From positions 459,001 to 523,000 of the forward strand of contig JBAJFG010000442.1 in NCBI GenBank assembly GCA_037903475.1: a stretch of 64,000 nucleotides of DNA. Reading direction: 5' to 3'. The stretch is from Ancylostoma caninum (Eukaryota; Nematoda; Chromadorea; Rhabditida; Ancylostomatidae). Under the pieces are notes generated by a model, which saw nothing but the letters and a program-made list of their open reading frames with translations, did not search any database and was not told where the DNA came from. This document shows positions 33,681-46,479 of the stretch, piece by piece; position 1 is the stretch's first letter, and every line of letters starts with the position of its first letter. A program made the position numbers and the translations under genes.

Positions 33681-36553
33681 CAAAATTGAGAACATTTATC
33701 TCAGAGGGCTTGAAGAAAGAGATGAGCTCTACAGATATTGCACTTGCTATCATACCAACGGAAAGATACTATGTATGTGAACGTGACATTTGGAAATGAG
33801 ATGCATCATACGATCTGAAGTTGAAGGGGGAAAAAACCTCTGGACGCTCTGAGCTAGAGTTAAATCACGGATATGATACAAAATGGATATTGAATCCGTG
33901 ATCAGCAGGAATCTCTCCCTTAAATTTTAGTTTCAAAAAGTGCATGGTTTCAATTGCAGACGTTCCCTTTGATGAACCGCGCACTGCAGAGAGGAACGCA
34001 CATGGCTTCATTGGTAATGGAGTTCAGCAGAAATCCAGGACGGATTCGAGATCAGTGTCCTTGTTTTCACTCTCAGGAAACTTAAAGGCATCACCCACGG
34101 AAAGTTTGCCCTCGCAGATTTTGCTATATTCCTCGGCTTAGCACTATAGTGAAAACGGAGTTAGTGAGCAATTTTGTCAAATCCTCCGGAGAAGGCGGCT
34201 TTCATTGCTACCGATTTAGGAGATTTGCAAACGATAGCCGAGTTACCCGAGCTTGAAGTAGAAGGAGATTGGAATGGAAACATGTGGTATCATATGCAAA
34301 GGGAGTGATTGTAAACAAAAACACCCATTCATTGCATCTCACAACTCATCCAAACTGATCGCCAGCCCGAACTTTATCTCCTCATAGCTTGAGAATGCTG
34401 ATATCTACGACTGTGCAACTTTCGAAGAATTGTTGAGACAACGGGTGATCCAAAACGATCAAAATCTCGAACTCGGAAATTTCCGTGGGTGCTGCCTTTA
34501 AAAATCGTGCTTTGCATGGTATGCATCGATTCTGCATGAGAAAATCATTGGTTTTCCGTGGGTTTTGCACCGAATCTGCATCAGACTTGGAGAATGGGTT
34601 TTGCGAATTTGACCATTACTGGTATAGAACTATTGGTTTTAAAAGACCGTGTTTTGCATGAATACGCATGTCTTAATTAAGGGATTTGCATCTTTCGATC
34701 AACGCATGATTCCTAAGGCCCATAGTGAAGTGTCACGGCGGTGAGATCAGCTGCCTGCACAACTCGTCGCCACATTCGGGGCGGAGCGAAGATGATCACC
34801 ATACTCCTCTCCAACGTGAAGTGCGATCATTGCACTGAAGGTCATTTACGATGGTCGCACTGGACACGCTCGTCGCGCGTCCAGTGCGATCCACACGTCC
34901 TGCGCTCAACCAGTTGAGCTCGTGGTTGGTTTTTTTTTTCGTTTCATGTAAAATACTAGTCCGTCGACTGGATGCTGAGTGTTGTCTAGCTAGGATGAGT
35001 CGAATAAACGGGTGTGAGGAGGTCTTTGATGGTTTAGAGCGTGAATAGATGGACTTGCACCACTTTCAGGCCTCTGAAGATGACGTTGAGTCGGAACGTT
35101 AAGCCGTAATAAACGTATCCTTATAACAACCTGAGTGGCACAGAAGAATTATCACAAAATACTAGTTTTTTTTTAATAATAGTCCTTATTTCAGTCAAAC
35201 TGCTTGGTACTCCCCTTAACGGTGAGCAGAAAAGATCTGCTTTGCACATTGTGTCCAGTTATAACCTTGATACTTTTTGGTTTGTAATAATACGTGGGAG
35301 TTTGCTAATTAAGAATTTCTCTCTGAAATGTAGCAGAAGAAGGGCGTGCCCCACCGGTTGAGCACACACTTTGAGCGACTCTCACCCGAAGTTGCGAGGA
35401 CTAGAGAATTTCATATCAAGGGCAGGGTATTTCATAATTGAAGACGATAAAGGAAACAACAGCCTGCAGAGTTATGCAGAGTGAATTCCAGTCTGAATGA
35501 AAGAATGCAGATGACGATGAGTTTCGGCATAAATTACTAGCTTCTTGTGGGGTGTACTTCAGAAATTATTGCTCGACGGCAAAGAAGTGTGTGGCCATTT
35601 TATGACTATAAACCCAACGTTCCGCTGGAGAACCCGCTTGGCTCAGCGCATTACCCTCACACCCGCGGCACATTTTGCAGCTGTGCTCTCAATTATATAT
35701 ACTAGTGCCAGTAACGTACTTAGAGTAATGAAATGTGATGTATTTACATGAGGTGGTGTCTGCTTGAGAATACAGCCTTGACTCCTATTATTAAATTTTT
35801 CGTAGAACAATGTAAAAGCAGAGATAAACGCAACTCATAAGAAGGATTTTGTACTTGAGCTCAGTTGATTATTAGTTTTGCTTATTTGCTAATTTTCTAA
35901 GCATTTTGCACATGTGAAGCTTTTGCACATACCTCAAGTGGCTGCCCCACCCCACTTTCTAGAGTCTCGAAGTGGCGCTAGTTAATGAAATATGTAGTAT
36001 AAAAAACAAAATGAATAAATGTACAAAAATATGGGCACAATATGTAGTCCGCAAAATAGAATGAACAAAATTTAAACAAGGGTAACGAAATTATAGAAAA
36101 ACTCCATCGGTTTTTCTCACAAGAAAACCCATAAAGTAACTGTAGTACAGCATAAAACAGCCAGTAAAAAACCACTCATGCTATTTGATCTTTGACTTTT
36201 TACTCGAACCAAACGTCGAATAATCATTTTTTCAGAGTAATCGATCTTCAAAACAGTGGAAACCCCAAATAATGAAGCAGTTCAATGAGTTTTACATCTA
36301 CAGAACATCGACGGCTCGAAAAAGATTTTAAAAAATGCTGTTATTTGAACCAAATTGAGCTGAGTAACCACTAAGAAAGGAGCTATGATACTGTAAAATG
36401 GTAGTAGAATTCTCGCCTGGATAGCGTCACCAGCTTTCAACTCATAGGCCATAAACCGCTCTATCGGACTAAAACCTCAGAAATGACGAATTCAAGCATG
36501 AAGCAACGAATTTAACAAGTTGTGAGTTTATTTACCTAAGAGAGTAAAGCTAA
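33678..36553. other. Intergenic upstream of the peptidase gene
   Basis: No gene recognised. A hammerhead-like CTGAAGATGACGTTGAGTCG element lies at 35074. The rest is AT-rich with short frames only. Confidence 0.4.
35060..35115 (+). ncRNA. Hammerhead-like motif, copy 2
   Basis: CCACTTTCAGGCCTCTGAAG followed by ATGACGTTGAGTCGGAACGTTAAGC matches the motif at 59115-59160 and loosely that at 10150. CTGAAGA (CUGANGA) precedes a TGAC/GTCG helix. The following GAAC departs from the required GAAA, so it is probably inactive. A Penelope-like origin is inferred. Confidence 0.35.
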
Positions 36554-36676
36554 ATTTATAGTGCATCGGAGTCCGATCCGGTCGTATAACAAGAGATACA
36601 TGTCGATCTCCGTAATCCGGCGATCGATACGTATCATTCGTTATCCGACCAGATCAGACTCCGACGAAATATAAAT
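36554..36676. mobile_element. 123-bp imperfect palindromic MITE
   Basis: ATTTATA...TCGGAGTCCGATCCGGTCGTATAAC on the left is mirrored by GTTATCCGACCAGATCAGACTCCGA...ATAAAT on the right, with mismatches scattered along about 45 bp per arm. A palindromic AT(C)GATACGTATC-like core sits in the centre. No frame. Confidence 0.7.
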
Positions 36677-36908
36677 GAAGCCTAAGGAAGCCTAATGTTA
36701 TACGAGTAGACCTCCTAATACTTACAAGGGAAGGATACTCCCTGGCCGTGAGCTTTCCTGATGACCTATGTACGGTTCAATGCAGTTGGCATCACTGATG
36801 TCGAATCCATGCCGCACCATTCCTGCGGGGTCCTGAGTGGAAAGTTATGGCGGTTTTTTGGTGCGGGAGCGCACACATATGCAGTCTCGAGTGCCACGGA
36901 GCTGGGTC

Positions 36909-36980
36909 GGTCCGTGGTATAGTGGAAAGTCTCTCGCTTCACAAGAATAAGGTTGCTGGTTCGGATCCTGGTGCAGATAG
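36909..36980 (+). repeat. tRNA-Val-like SINE head, left arm
   Basis: GGTCCGTGGTATAGTGG has a perfect A box (TGGTATAGTGG) and GGTTCGGATCC is a near-perfect B box. A TTCACAA loop would present a CAC (valine) anticodon. The acceptor, anticodon and T stems do not pair properly, so this is a tRNA-derived repeat and not a tRNA gene. Confidence 0.55.
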
Positions 36981-37527
36981 CTGTTTTGCATCTACGATTT
37001 AGAAGCCGTCCTCCTTCGAGGAGGCTATTTTCAGGCAGTTAGGCTATATTTCCCACTCGCATACCGACAATACCAGGGTTCGGAGTGATTCCAAAGGTTC
37101 TTCGTACATCACATCTCACAACAGCAAAAACTTATATGGTTTACTCTCCGACAGTCGAAACTCCTTTATGTGCACATATGGTAAGATAGCACAAAGTGAT
37201 CAAAACAAAGTTGCTTGAGAAGAGCTTGTTACAATCATCATGTTCGCAAGATCCCACCACATTTTGAGGGAAGCAAAACTCGAATGGAGTTAAAAATTTA
37301 CCGGGATGGGTGTCACAGTACCCAGCCGCATGCCACGAGTACACGAGAAATTCCTTGAATCTTGGTGAGCAGAACTGGGAATAGACAAGAGATAGAAGAT
37401 GTACGAAGAACCTTTGGAATCACTCCGAACCCTTGTATTGTCGGTATGCGAGTTTGAAATATAGCCTAACTGCCTGAAAATAGCCTCCTCGAAAGAGGAC
37501 GGCTTCTAAATCGTAGATGCAAAGGAG

Positions 37528-37599
37528 CTAGCTGCAGCAGGATCCGAACCAGCAACCTTGTTCCTGTGAAGCGAGAGACTTACCACTATACCACGGACC
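37528..37599 (-). repeat. tRNA-Val-like SINE head, right arm
   Basis: Reverse-complement copy of the head at 36909, with the same A and B boxes. Here the T-stem pairs at 4 of 5 positions, slightly better preserved, but the acceptor stem is still absent. Confidence 0.55.
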
Positions 37600-37784
37600 G
37601 TGCTAGCTCTGCGGCACTCGAGACTGCATATGTGTGCGCTCCCGCACCAAAAAACCGCCATAACTTTCCACTCAGGACCCCGCAGGAATGGTGCGTCAAG
37701 GATTCGACATCAGTGATGCCAACTGCATTGAACCGTACATAGGTCATCAGGAAAGCTCACGGCCAGGGAGTATCCTTCCCTTGT

Positions 37785-40027
37785 TAGCAAACCATGCAGT
37801 CCTCACACAAATTAGCCATCAACATGCCGTCCCCCCCCCCTTCTTTTCCACATTTTACCTACCCTAATTGGACATGGTGCTAAATCATAATCAGCTTAGC
37901 AAGCAAACTCATTTTTGCGGACTTTTTAGTTTTTTTTCAATACTGGTTGATCCCACTACGAGCCATATCCCAGTCGTTTTGTATTTTTGCCCCATCTTTA
38001 CCCGGAAATACCGAAATTTCAGATGAAGTGAAAAGAAAAGGTCTTTTATTTTTAATGTATTCGTTTAGGTATTTTCAGTTAGTTATTTCAATATTTAAAA
38101 TTGGTATAGCACCTTGTCATTTTTGAATTTGTAGGGTTACTAATAGGCTTTTTGGTTTAAATTTAATGTGATATTTACCTTTTCAGAAATTACCTTTTGT
38201 ACTAATTTTTTTGCAAATAATGGTTAATTGGTTACTATGGAAGGGTGAAGGCTTCCCCCTCTTTTCAGTGCCTAGAGTTTCGTGAGAAAAATAATTGGTT
38301 TTTGTGCGATTGACCAGTCTTACTCAATGATGACACAGAGTATTTGAGGAATCTATGAAGCACTATTTCAAAAAAAAAAAACTCTGGATAAATGGAATAG
38401 CTAGTGGGCATCTGAGAACATTTGTAAAGCTCTCCAGCAAACTAAAAGTGAGGGTCACGTTCCCAAAGAGAAATGAGATTTCTCACTATACGTAACAGGA
38501 TGATTAACAGATTGTCCGTATCCGTTTTACCGTTATCCGGTCATTTTTGGCCTTTTTGGTTATCTGCACCGTTATCCGGGTCGTGAAAAATCTTGTATCC
38601 GCTCATCCCTGGTAACCGCAAAGTTTTGTGATAGCGGAAAAATTCTAAATTACCTAGTTAGATACCTGTACCTTAGAATTTTTGGGGATCTTATTACACA
38701 TAACTGTTAGTTCAGAACTGAATAAATATAGATAGTTTTGTTCGAATTCCCTGCACTAAAATGGGTGTGTGAATTTTCGGGCGATTTTTTAATTGGTTTA
38801 TATGTCTAGACCAGAACAAAGGCAAGCGTGGAAATTCTCCCACAGGTGCTCGTCTTTCGGCTGCTTCTCAGAAAACAGCACTAGAATGTAAGAAATTCGC
38901 TGTTTTCTTTTGGGTCATCGATTTCTCTGAAATAACGCTTCATAGATTGAAAACCCTCCACAATAAAAAGTTGATCTCCAGACTGCAAAAAAATTTTTTA
39001 AAGTTTCTGAAAATTTGAACCTTGGGTGGAGAATAAGTTTTCTGAGGTCAAATAAGTTTAGGAGAAGAAGAAGGAGAAAGCAGAACAGTTGTATTCGACC
39101 GGGGAAACGCTGTGAAAAATTCCTATTTATGTCACAACTTGTCAGAACTTCTGCCATCAAAGCAAACAAACACATAAAAAACGACAGGAAAACGTTTCAG
39201 CAGATGTTTTCAATGCCTACCCTCACAGGGAAAGATAACCTAGTCGCTCTTTTTGAGTCTCCATGCACCTCCTCCTTCGTTCTTTATGGATCTTCACTGT
39301 TGTTGTTCCTTCAACGTCAACTGTGCCATTCTCGAAAAACCATCTATCTCTCCCCAAGGAATTATTATACTTACTGGGTAAATAATACGTATACAAAGTG
39401 GAACACTTAGCTAATAGCTTACATATTTCTAGTTTCTCATTCTCACCGCTACAAAATTTCTTTTATTAGTTATTTTGTATTTAAAAAAAGACCCAAAATT
39501 GCTTTTTTTTCTTACTATTCCACTAGAAAATACTAAGCCAAACCTCAAGGTAATAAAAATGTAAAACAAAAAAAAACTTGAACGTAGCCGGTTATACCAA
39601 CAATAATCGGTGGTTTTGGTAATTGAATGGTTCCTTTAATGTTAGGAGCTCCCAAACTAAATAGTGTCATGAAGCACAAAGATAGAGAAGATGTTTACTA
39701 ATTATTTACTAATTTGTTTACTAATTAACCTGCTAGTTTGTCTCAAGCTAATAACTGATTTCATTAGTGAAACTATACTAAGCGAGCAAACCAACACTGG
39801 TCAGTGAGACTGATTACCGTATGGACTGCTAGAAGGCATGACTCGTAAAAATTGGTCTATTCCTCTGTTTGCGCTTGGTTATGCCTTCTGTTAACACCTC
39901 CATATTTACCCATACCCATCATTAAGATGGACGTCAACAATTTGGCTTGGTTAATTCCCATGGTTCATCCAAGCCCAGAATTAGACCTCAGAAATCACCT
40001 TCTCTAACCGTATGTGTCATTTCTAAC
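37785..40027. other. Intergenic, AT-rich
   Basis: No gene recognised. Around 38520-38612 a cluster of CCGTTATCCGG motifs ends in TCCGCTCATCCCTG, which resembles the right terminus of the hAT element at 8742-9849, but the left end and target duplication could not be matched. A 131-codon frame at 39015 has no family resemblance. Confidence 0.4.
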
Positions 40028-40535
40028 CTTCAAGGCAAGGTCCGCGCAAAATTCCATCTCACGTATTTCCATGGGATTCGTGACCTACGGCGACCCCTTG
40101 GACGAAAACTATAGAAAAATCCTTGAAAAGGTCCCACAACAAATGCTTTCCATCGACCAATTTTCGTTCGCGGCGTCCGTGCTTTCATATGACGTTATAC
40201 GGCGCGCCTTACATACTGTCTATTGTAGCATCGTAGGAAAAAATTCGTATTCAAAGGACCATTGGTCCGATTGATGGGGTGGGGAAGGTTTCACGAAGTG
40301 ATCGTTAAGCTGTATGTATTTGAGCGTCCATCGTTGTCAATATGCACGCACGCAGCCTTTGTCGGTTGGAGCGCGTTTTCCCATGGCCATCGTAATGCTC
40401 GGATGTTTTGTCCCATATCTAGCAGTAGAGCTTATAACGAGATCTCAAACTTGAGATACGTGCTAAACATATGGTTTGGAATCCAGAGAGCAGAAAACCT
40501 GGGTGGGCAAGATTTGCACCGGACCTTGCCTTTGA
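40028..40535. repeat. Possible TIR element (AAGGCAAGGTCCG ends)
   Basis: AAGGCAAGGTCCG near 40032 recurs inverted near 40532, with partial matches beyond it (GCAAA). The TIR is short and no target duplication was found, so this is tentative. Confidence 0.4.
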
Positions 40536-40712
40536 GTAAGCCGCTAAGGTCTTTTCTAGGTCTTCGAATCTAACAGCTTTTCCTCTTCGCTGTTCTTTTT
40601 TTAATCAAAAAGTACGCCATGAATTATGAATATATCCAGCCATAGCCATCGGCACTCATTGTACGTACTAGAAGTTGGATTGTCCGCCTCTAACTCCTTA
40701 TGGTCAGGGAAA

Positions 40713-40937
40713 TACTCAGACAATTTGTCGGAAGGACCGCAGCTGAAAGAGATCGCGCTCGTGTGGTTAAAAAGCGATAGACGCAGAGGTAAAAATTTTC
40801 GGAAGGATCGCAGCAGCTATTTGGAAGGGCCGCAGCAGCCATTCGGAAAAAATGCAGCAGGAAACCGGAAGGACCGCAGGTCACGTCTCGGTTCTTCCCG
40901 TTTTCTGCTGCGGTTCTTCCGCAAAATTGTCTGAGTA
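40713..40937. mobile_element. 225-bp TA-flanked MITE
   Basis: TACTCAGACAATTTGTCGGA at 40713 is mirrored by CGTACTCAGACAATTTTGCG at 40937, continuing with GGAAG.ACCGCAGC on both sides. Internal repeats of GGAAGG.CCGCAGCAG are frequent. TA termini suggest a Tc1/mariner-derived MITE. Confidence 0.82.
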
Positions 40938-43900
40938 CGGTTGAGCTATTACCCCTCACTGTCACCAACATTTCATTATCGTAGAAATTCACAGAATTAC
41001 TATGGGTACAGGAAACTGCTGGCCCTCTCGCACATATCTCACCACCTATTTGAGCAGCTTAACACAGAAAGTAACAGGATTAGAGAAGACTGAGAATATT
41101 CAGAACGAGAACATAACGGTGACATCAAATAAATGTAAATAAAGAGTGCCACCTTGGCTATAGAGTAGAGCGTGCAAGCGGGTCTCGATTACTGAAATAT
41201 GTTTTATCCAAAAGAAATAGCTCTGTTTATGTAAGAGGAAGATTATTGTACCATATTAAAACACGTAATGTAGGAAAGGACCATAGGCATTGGAATGGGC
41301 GTGGCGAACTTCCCAATTCCAAAGAATAAGCTATCTGTGGGCTGAAATATTCTGAGGGTTTCTCAGAAAAACCAGCAACTAGTACTTCGCAAATATATAC
41401 TGCAGTACCGCTTCACTATGTTTACAGTAGGGATAGAAAGGGTGAATTGCTAAGCAGATTGGCTGCAGTTAATCTGTCTGGTGATTGCATAGAATTTCTG
41501 AGGAGTAGTGCACTTGTAGCTTGTTCTCCCCTGTAGTCCTTGAGCTAGTTACCGTTGCACACTTGAGACATGTAATCCGAAGTAAAATCAACAAAAATTC
41601 TGGTAAATATAGAAAGCGCTTGAAGTTTGTGTATTGCAGAGAAAATATAGATGTAAACAGTAAAAAAAAGACCAAAAATGGTCAGTTCAAAGATGACAAG
41701 AAAGTTAAGGCAAGTTCCAGAACATTCTGGGACTCTTGTGCTGACCTTCTGGCAAATTTCATAAAGTTTTCCTATCAGGCTGAACATGAGCCCTACAAAA
41801 GACTGTACGCTAATGAGCAAAACAAACTCTGCCAGACGACCAGCTGGTCAACAGCGCACCCGCGTAGACAACGCGACCTCCCAGTAGAACAATAGCGCTC
41901 GAAGATGATCGGCCAGCACAACAAGGATAGCCTTACAGGGCCTTACAGTACCTTCCCCCATCCCCTCCCTCGATGGAGATCATCTAAGAGCTCAGCCTGT
42001 GAAGTGAACATAGGAGTGATGTAAGGCGCCTGTCGTTAGTGTATGCACACCAACGACGGCCATTCGGATCGCATTGTGGGCGAGTGCTAAAGAAGATTAG
42101 CGGAAAGTGTCAAGACACGCGTGCCCCGACCAAATACGGGACGGGCGTACGGGGCGGCTACACCGTGGTCAGCGCCGATCCCCCCCCCCTCCTCCCCCGA
42201 ACGCCTCGACGGGGGAAGGGAACGCCTTTAGGGAGCGAATGCACTGAATATCTAAGGTTATCGCATCAAGTTACCTCTTTGTGGGTAAACACTATGAAGT
42301 TTCATTGGTATGGGAAGATGCGCACGTGCAGAACAAGCGAGGTCCAATAAGGTTGGGTAAAAATTTGGAGTTTTCCAGAACGGAAATTTCGAAGAAATGA
42401 TGGTGCAAAACGATGACACCCTATTTAAATACTCTAATACCAAAGTGTGAGAAATTTTAAGTCTTCCCCATAAGGATTCATGGCTGGCCATGATGGAGGG
42501 GATCACAAAAGAATGGAAGCTGGAAATTTCCTTTTCTCAAGCATAATTGGTGTGCAAACTTATTAAAAAAACCCAGGCTATTTGCTTTGTGATTTCTTCC
42601 CCTTTTGCGTTCGTTTTGATCCTATTTCATTTTTCCCTTCGCAAATGTCCACGCAAAAAAAAATAAAAATAAAACAAGCAAAATATAGAGACATAATATT
42701 CATGTTTGTGATGTATTCGTACTGCATCACCCAAAGAAAAAACTTGATTTTCAATGAATACTTTTCCAAAACGGTCATTTCATAAACATTTGCGCCAATT
42801 TTCCAGCAAGCACTTATATTTATAAATGAACATATAGATAGCTTTCTTCAGAATTCAGACGATCGCCTTTGTGGGACAAAAGGTATCACTAAACAAGGGC
42901 ATGTGAATTACTTTTGTATTGATCAATTTATTTATTTAATTATCTTGAAAGGGAGAGTGCCAAATATTCCAAGAAAATTTTAGTGGTAAAAACAAGGCTA
43001 GAAAATGTTTTAAAAAAGTGATACTGGAAAGGAAAATGAATATGCGTGAGAAACTTTGAATAAATAAATTCTCAAGCAAAGAGGAGGGCTAGAAAGCTGA
43101 GTTGTCAATTTGAAAAAGTGTTTTAGATCGAAGCACAACAATCCATTGGCTGAAAAATAGAGAATTTTTAAAGAGAAGCTCCTGTGAAGAACTCAAACAA
43201 ATGAAAAAGTTAACTGACGATCAAGAGATAAAACTACTGGGACACCTTGCATTTCGGCTGAAAATTTTGTCGGCAGAGCCGTAGTAAAGGCAGCTTAGCA
43301 ATCCGAAGAATACAATGTCATGGAAGAATGGGGTTGTTTTCGAAATCATGCACTATACGCAAAAACATGTCCAATCCATAAATGTCGCAGCTCTTGTGAA
43401 AAAGCTGCAACCGTCCTCTACATAGAAATTCAAAGTATTTGGTTGATTGGTGAGTTACCTATAAGCATTTTTTCATTCAATTTTGGTCTTTTACTTATAA
43501 GCAATTTTTCATTCAGTGTTGATTTTCGAAATTACGTTTAAAGCTTGAAAATTGCTCTCATGATGCAGCACTGATTTCTTAGTGATTTTTGGGAAAAAAG
43601 AAACTCCTCGTTAAAAACAGGTTTCGCTTACAACTGCGCCAGAACAAAGGCCTTGGACTTAGAGATTCATTGCAACCAAGAAACCAAGGTCTGACATCTC
43701 CATAAAGTTTTACATGAGGTCATTCGTATTCCATGATATTACTTTTTTTGGGTTTGTTTGGAAAAGCTTAAAACACATGTTTTCTGAGCTAAACAACTGG
43801 TTGAGTTATTCATTCAACAACCACTCTCGTGGCCTGTAATGCGTCAAAAATCTTCTTTACTGTGTAGTCAATACCGAGAAAAAAGTGGAAACAAATCTTT

Positions 43901-44974
43901 CAAAATTAACCTGATTTAGGCCTACGGTAGATTTCTTGGAAAAACATAGTGGGTAAACAATTCGGAATCGGGATCGAACCTTGTGGAAAATTTTTTACCC
44001 CCACAAAAGCGGTTAGCAGTTTTTTAGGTTCTCAAAAAGTCTCGTCCTTCAACACCACGGTTGTCAGTTAACTTGCAACTTCTCCATGGTTCCAAACCAG
44101 AACCGATAGTTCACCGCGACCTTCTGCTCATCGTTCGTCGTTCGAAGAGATTTACTACCAACTCTGCAGATCTCGAAGAAAACTCGGTGCTGTTAGCCCC
44201 AGGCCAAAGAGCCCAGGAGGGCTTCATCATACTCGACGGGAAGATGCGTACAAAGCACAGAAGCATTGGGAGGTACAGTACCTTTTGTATTTCATCTCTC
44301 AAAGAAAGGTTTTCGTCTTCTCCAAGAAGGCATTGAGGAAGTTGTTAGTCAGTACAACCTTAAAGAGCTTAAGCTCAAAATCCGTTCGAACTCGCAGATT
44401 AACAACACGGACATGGCTTATGAACTTCGTCGTCGGTAGAAAACCACGCTGTGCACAGCGGGAGCCGGTGCATCCGAGCACGAGCCGGAGGTGTCAGCGT
44501 CTCGTGCTGCCTTCATCGCGGCGATTTGCTTTTCGTGCTTGCGTGTCAACAGCAACGCTGATTACAACAGCGAGCAAAAAAGCGAACGATCAAATATTTG
44601 CCGCTAAGTGACCATCGCCTGCGGAGATTCCATATCCGACGCGAACTGTCACCTTTTCGAGTAGTTCTGGCTCGAATTGCAGCTGTGAACTTGGGAACGG
44701 TAAACAACGCCGAACACCTGAGTGAGAGGAGTGTTCGGATCAGTTAGGGATTTCTATTCGGAAAGGTAAGTGCAGGGATCCACAGCTGGGGAATTGCATG
44801 AGAGGAACCGCCGAAGAATGGCTATATTGCAGTGGCTACTGCTTAACAAAAGAATTTTGGCGGTACAATGGGTGCGTCACCTCCCTCCTATATGTTGTCA
44901 TTATGACTCAACGAAGCGCCAGTTAACATCAGTTAAAGGGCGCTAGCTGAGGATAGGTTGTTGCTTTGGTGAAC
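40938..44974. other. Intergenic with unassigned open stretches
   Basis: No identified gene. Two places look more protein-like than chance but could not be resolved: 43202-43451 (KKLTDDQEIKLLGHLAFRLK, then a Cys-rich frame CPIHKCRSSCEKAATVLY) and 44195-44444 (GFRLLQEGIEEVVSQYNL in one of three open frames). Phase-consistent splicing could not be established for either. Confidence 0.3.
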
Positions 44975-45039
44975 GCGCTTGCCGTTTAGATGCTGTCTAT
45001 CATGCTTTTCATGATATACAGCATCTAGACGGTAAGCGC
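44975..45039 (+). other. 30-bp hairpin with 5-nt loop
   Basis: Arms 44975-45004 and 45010-45039 pair at 29 of 30 positions as RNA (27 Watson-Crick, 2 G-U, one mismatch). The core is GTTTAGATGCTGTCTATCATG and its mirror. The very short loop suits a MITE remnant or DNA cruciform better than a canonical pre-miRNA. Confidence 0.4.
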
Positions 45040-46479
45040 TAGTAGGGAACCTCTGGCTCAAGAAGAAAAACTTCAAGAGGTGGTGTAATTAGGTGTATCG
45101 TAACATTTTATGTTACAAACGGAGTGTGTACAAAACTCCAGAGAGCGAATATAATAACTCATCTAGTATGCACCCCATTAGGGCAATAACTACGATTGAA
45201 AATACGGTAATATCCCGGGATATTTGAATATTTATGCAATCAAAGTTATTATTTATGTGGTAAGAGTTTTTTTGTTAATATTTTTTCTTGCACTATACCA
45301 CTGTGACTTAACTATGGAGTCATCCCCGAGTTTAATGAAGAGGAAACATGAAAAATTTATTTATTTGTTTACTGAGTTGTCTATTTATCTACTTATTTCG
45401 TTTATTTATTTATTCACCTAATTATTTATTTACCTATTTAATTATTTATTTGTTTATTTACTCAATTCTTTATTCACTTACTAATTTATTTGCAAATACA
45501 CTTGCGCTGACTGCCATTTTCACCCAACTCTCAGTTTGAACTCTAAAATTTACTTCAGCTGGGTGAAAATTGGCGCTTGCTTGATCCTGCCCGGATTATT
45601 TACAACTCCAACATTTAAAGGTATTTTTTTATTCTCACTTTCGATTATGGTTGGTACTCTAGTGAGTTCTTGTAGCTGAGAAAATGCCCGTTACTATAAT
45701 TTTATTTCTAGCGACCTTTTCCTTGGGTACGTCAACAAGCCAGGATACAGATGACTAGATGAACTACAAGTAATGTCAGGTTCTTCAGAAGGTGCTGTTA
45801 CTTTGAACTAGGATGAGAAGAACTGTCGCAATAGAAGACATTACCAATAAGGTCCTATTTTTCTGTCCTCATTTATTGTTTACCAGTGTGGCCGTCCGGC
45901 TGAGGCCGGACTTCCAGACTTTTCCCAATGCTCGCTTCGCTCGCATGACTTTTCCCTTTTTCATCCTAATGAACTCAGCCATACCACTTATAATGCGTTC
46001 CACATCTTTTCTATTGCTTTTCTTCATGTGAAACTGGACCTATCAAAGAGGACAAATCGAGTTTCTCGCGGCAATTTTACCTTTTGCTCCACTGAAATAG
46101 CTGTTGAACTATTCAAAACATATATAGTTGACAGAAATAATTATGTATGACTGGTTAAATCTGGAATGATCGCAGGAAACGGTTTATCATTTTTTGTTTG
46201 TTATAACTGGTCAAGTGATAAGAGCCACTTTGAACATATAAAAGAGGAGGATGTGGTGTATCCATGAACAAATGAGAGAAGAACGCGAGAGGGGATGTAA
46301 GGAGGAGGGATTTACACGGATTGCATATTAATCACTGCTGAGGTCTGACTTTTAGTTTTTTACCATTGATGCTAGGCGCCAGCGAAACGATTGAGCAAAT
46401 ATGCACCTGACTCGTGTCATTTCTTTAGTAGTGGACAGCGGCGCATCCTTTCTCCGTCGATCTCCACATTTTCGGACTC
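45040..46479. other. Intergenic; (ATTT)n-like low complexity
   Basis: TTTATTTATT-type sequence fills 45353-45490. A potential signal-peptide-like frame starts at 45684 (MPVTIILFLATFSLG) and meets a GT at its end, but no compatible downstream exon was found. Nothing else recognised. Confidence 0.35.

Larger units (their letters stand above)
36724..37784. repeat. 1.06-kb inverted repeat with tRNA-like heads in both arms
   Basis: Left arm 36724-37118 and right arm 37396-37784 are reverse complements at roughly 95% or better, around a 277-bp spacer. Landmarks include ACAAGGGAAGGATACTCCCT at the outer ends and GTCGGTATGCGAGT near the spacer. Each arm contains a tRNA-derived head. The structure is either a long-TIR element or an inverted duplication of a SINE-containing segment. 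Confidence 0.85.

Noticed and set aside
33480..33753. Ser-Leu-rich protein frames across the GA repeat
   Set aside because: They are direct translations of a dinucleotide microsatellite.
36909..36980. Functional tRNA-Val gene
   Set aside because: Internal promoter boxes are present, but acceptor and anticodon stems do not pair and the sequence continues into a repeated body.
38520..38612. Second intact hAT MITE
   Set aside because: The right end resembles the 8742 element, but no matching left terminus or 8-bp duplication was found.
39015..39410. 131-codon plus-strand ORF as a gene
   Set aside because: Starts in a purine-rich run giving poly-Arg/Lys, with no family resemblance and no exon partners.
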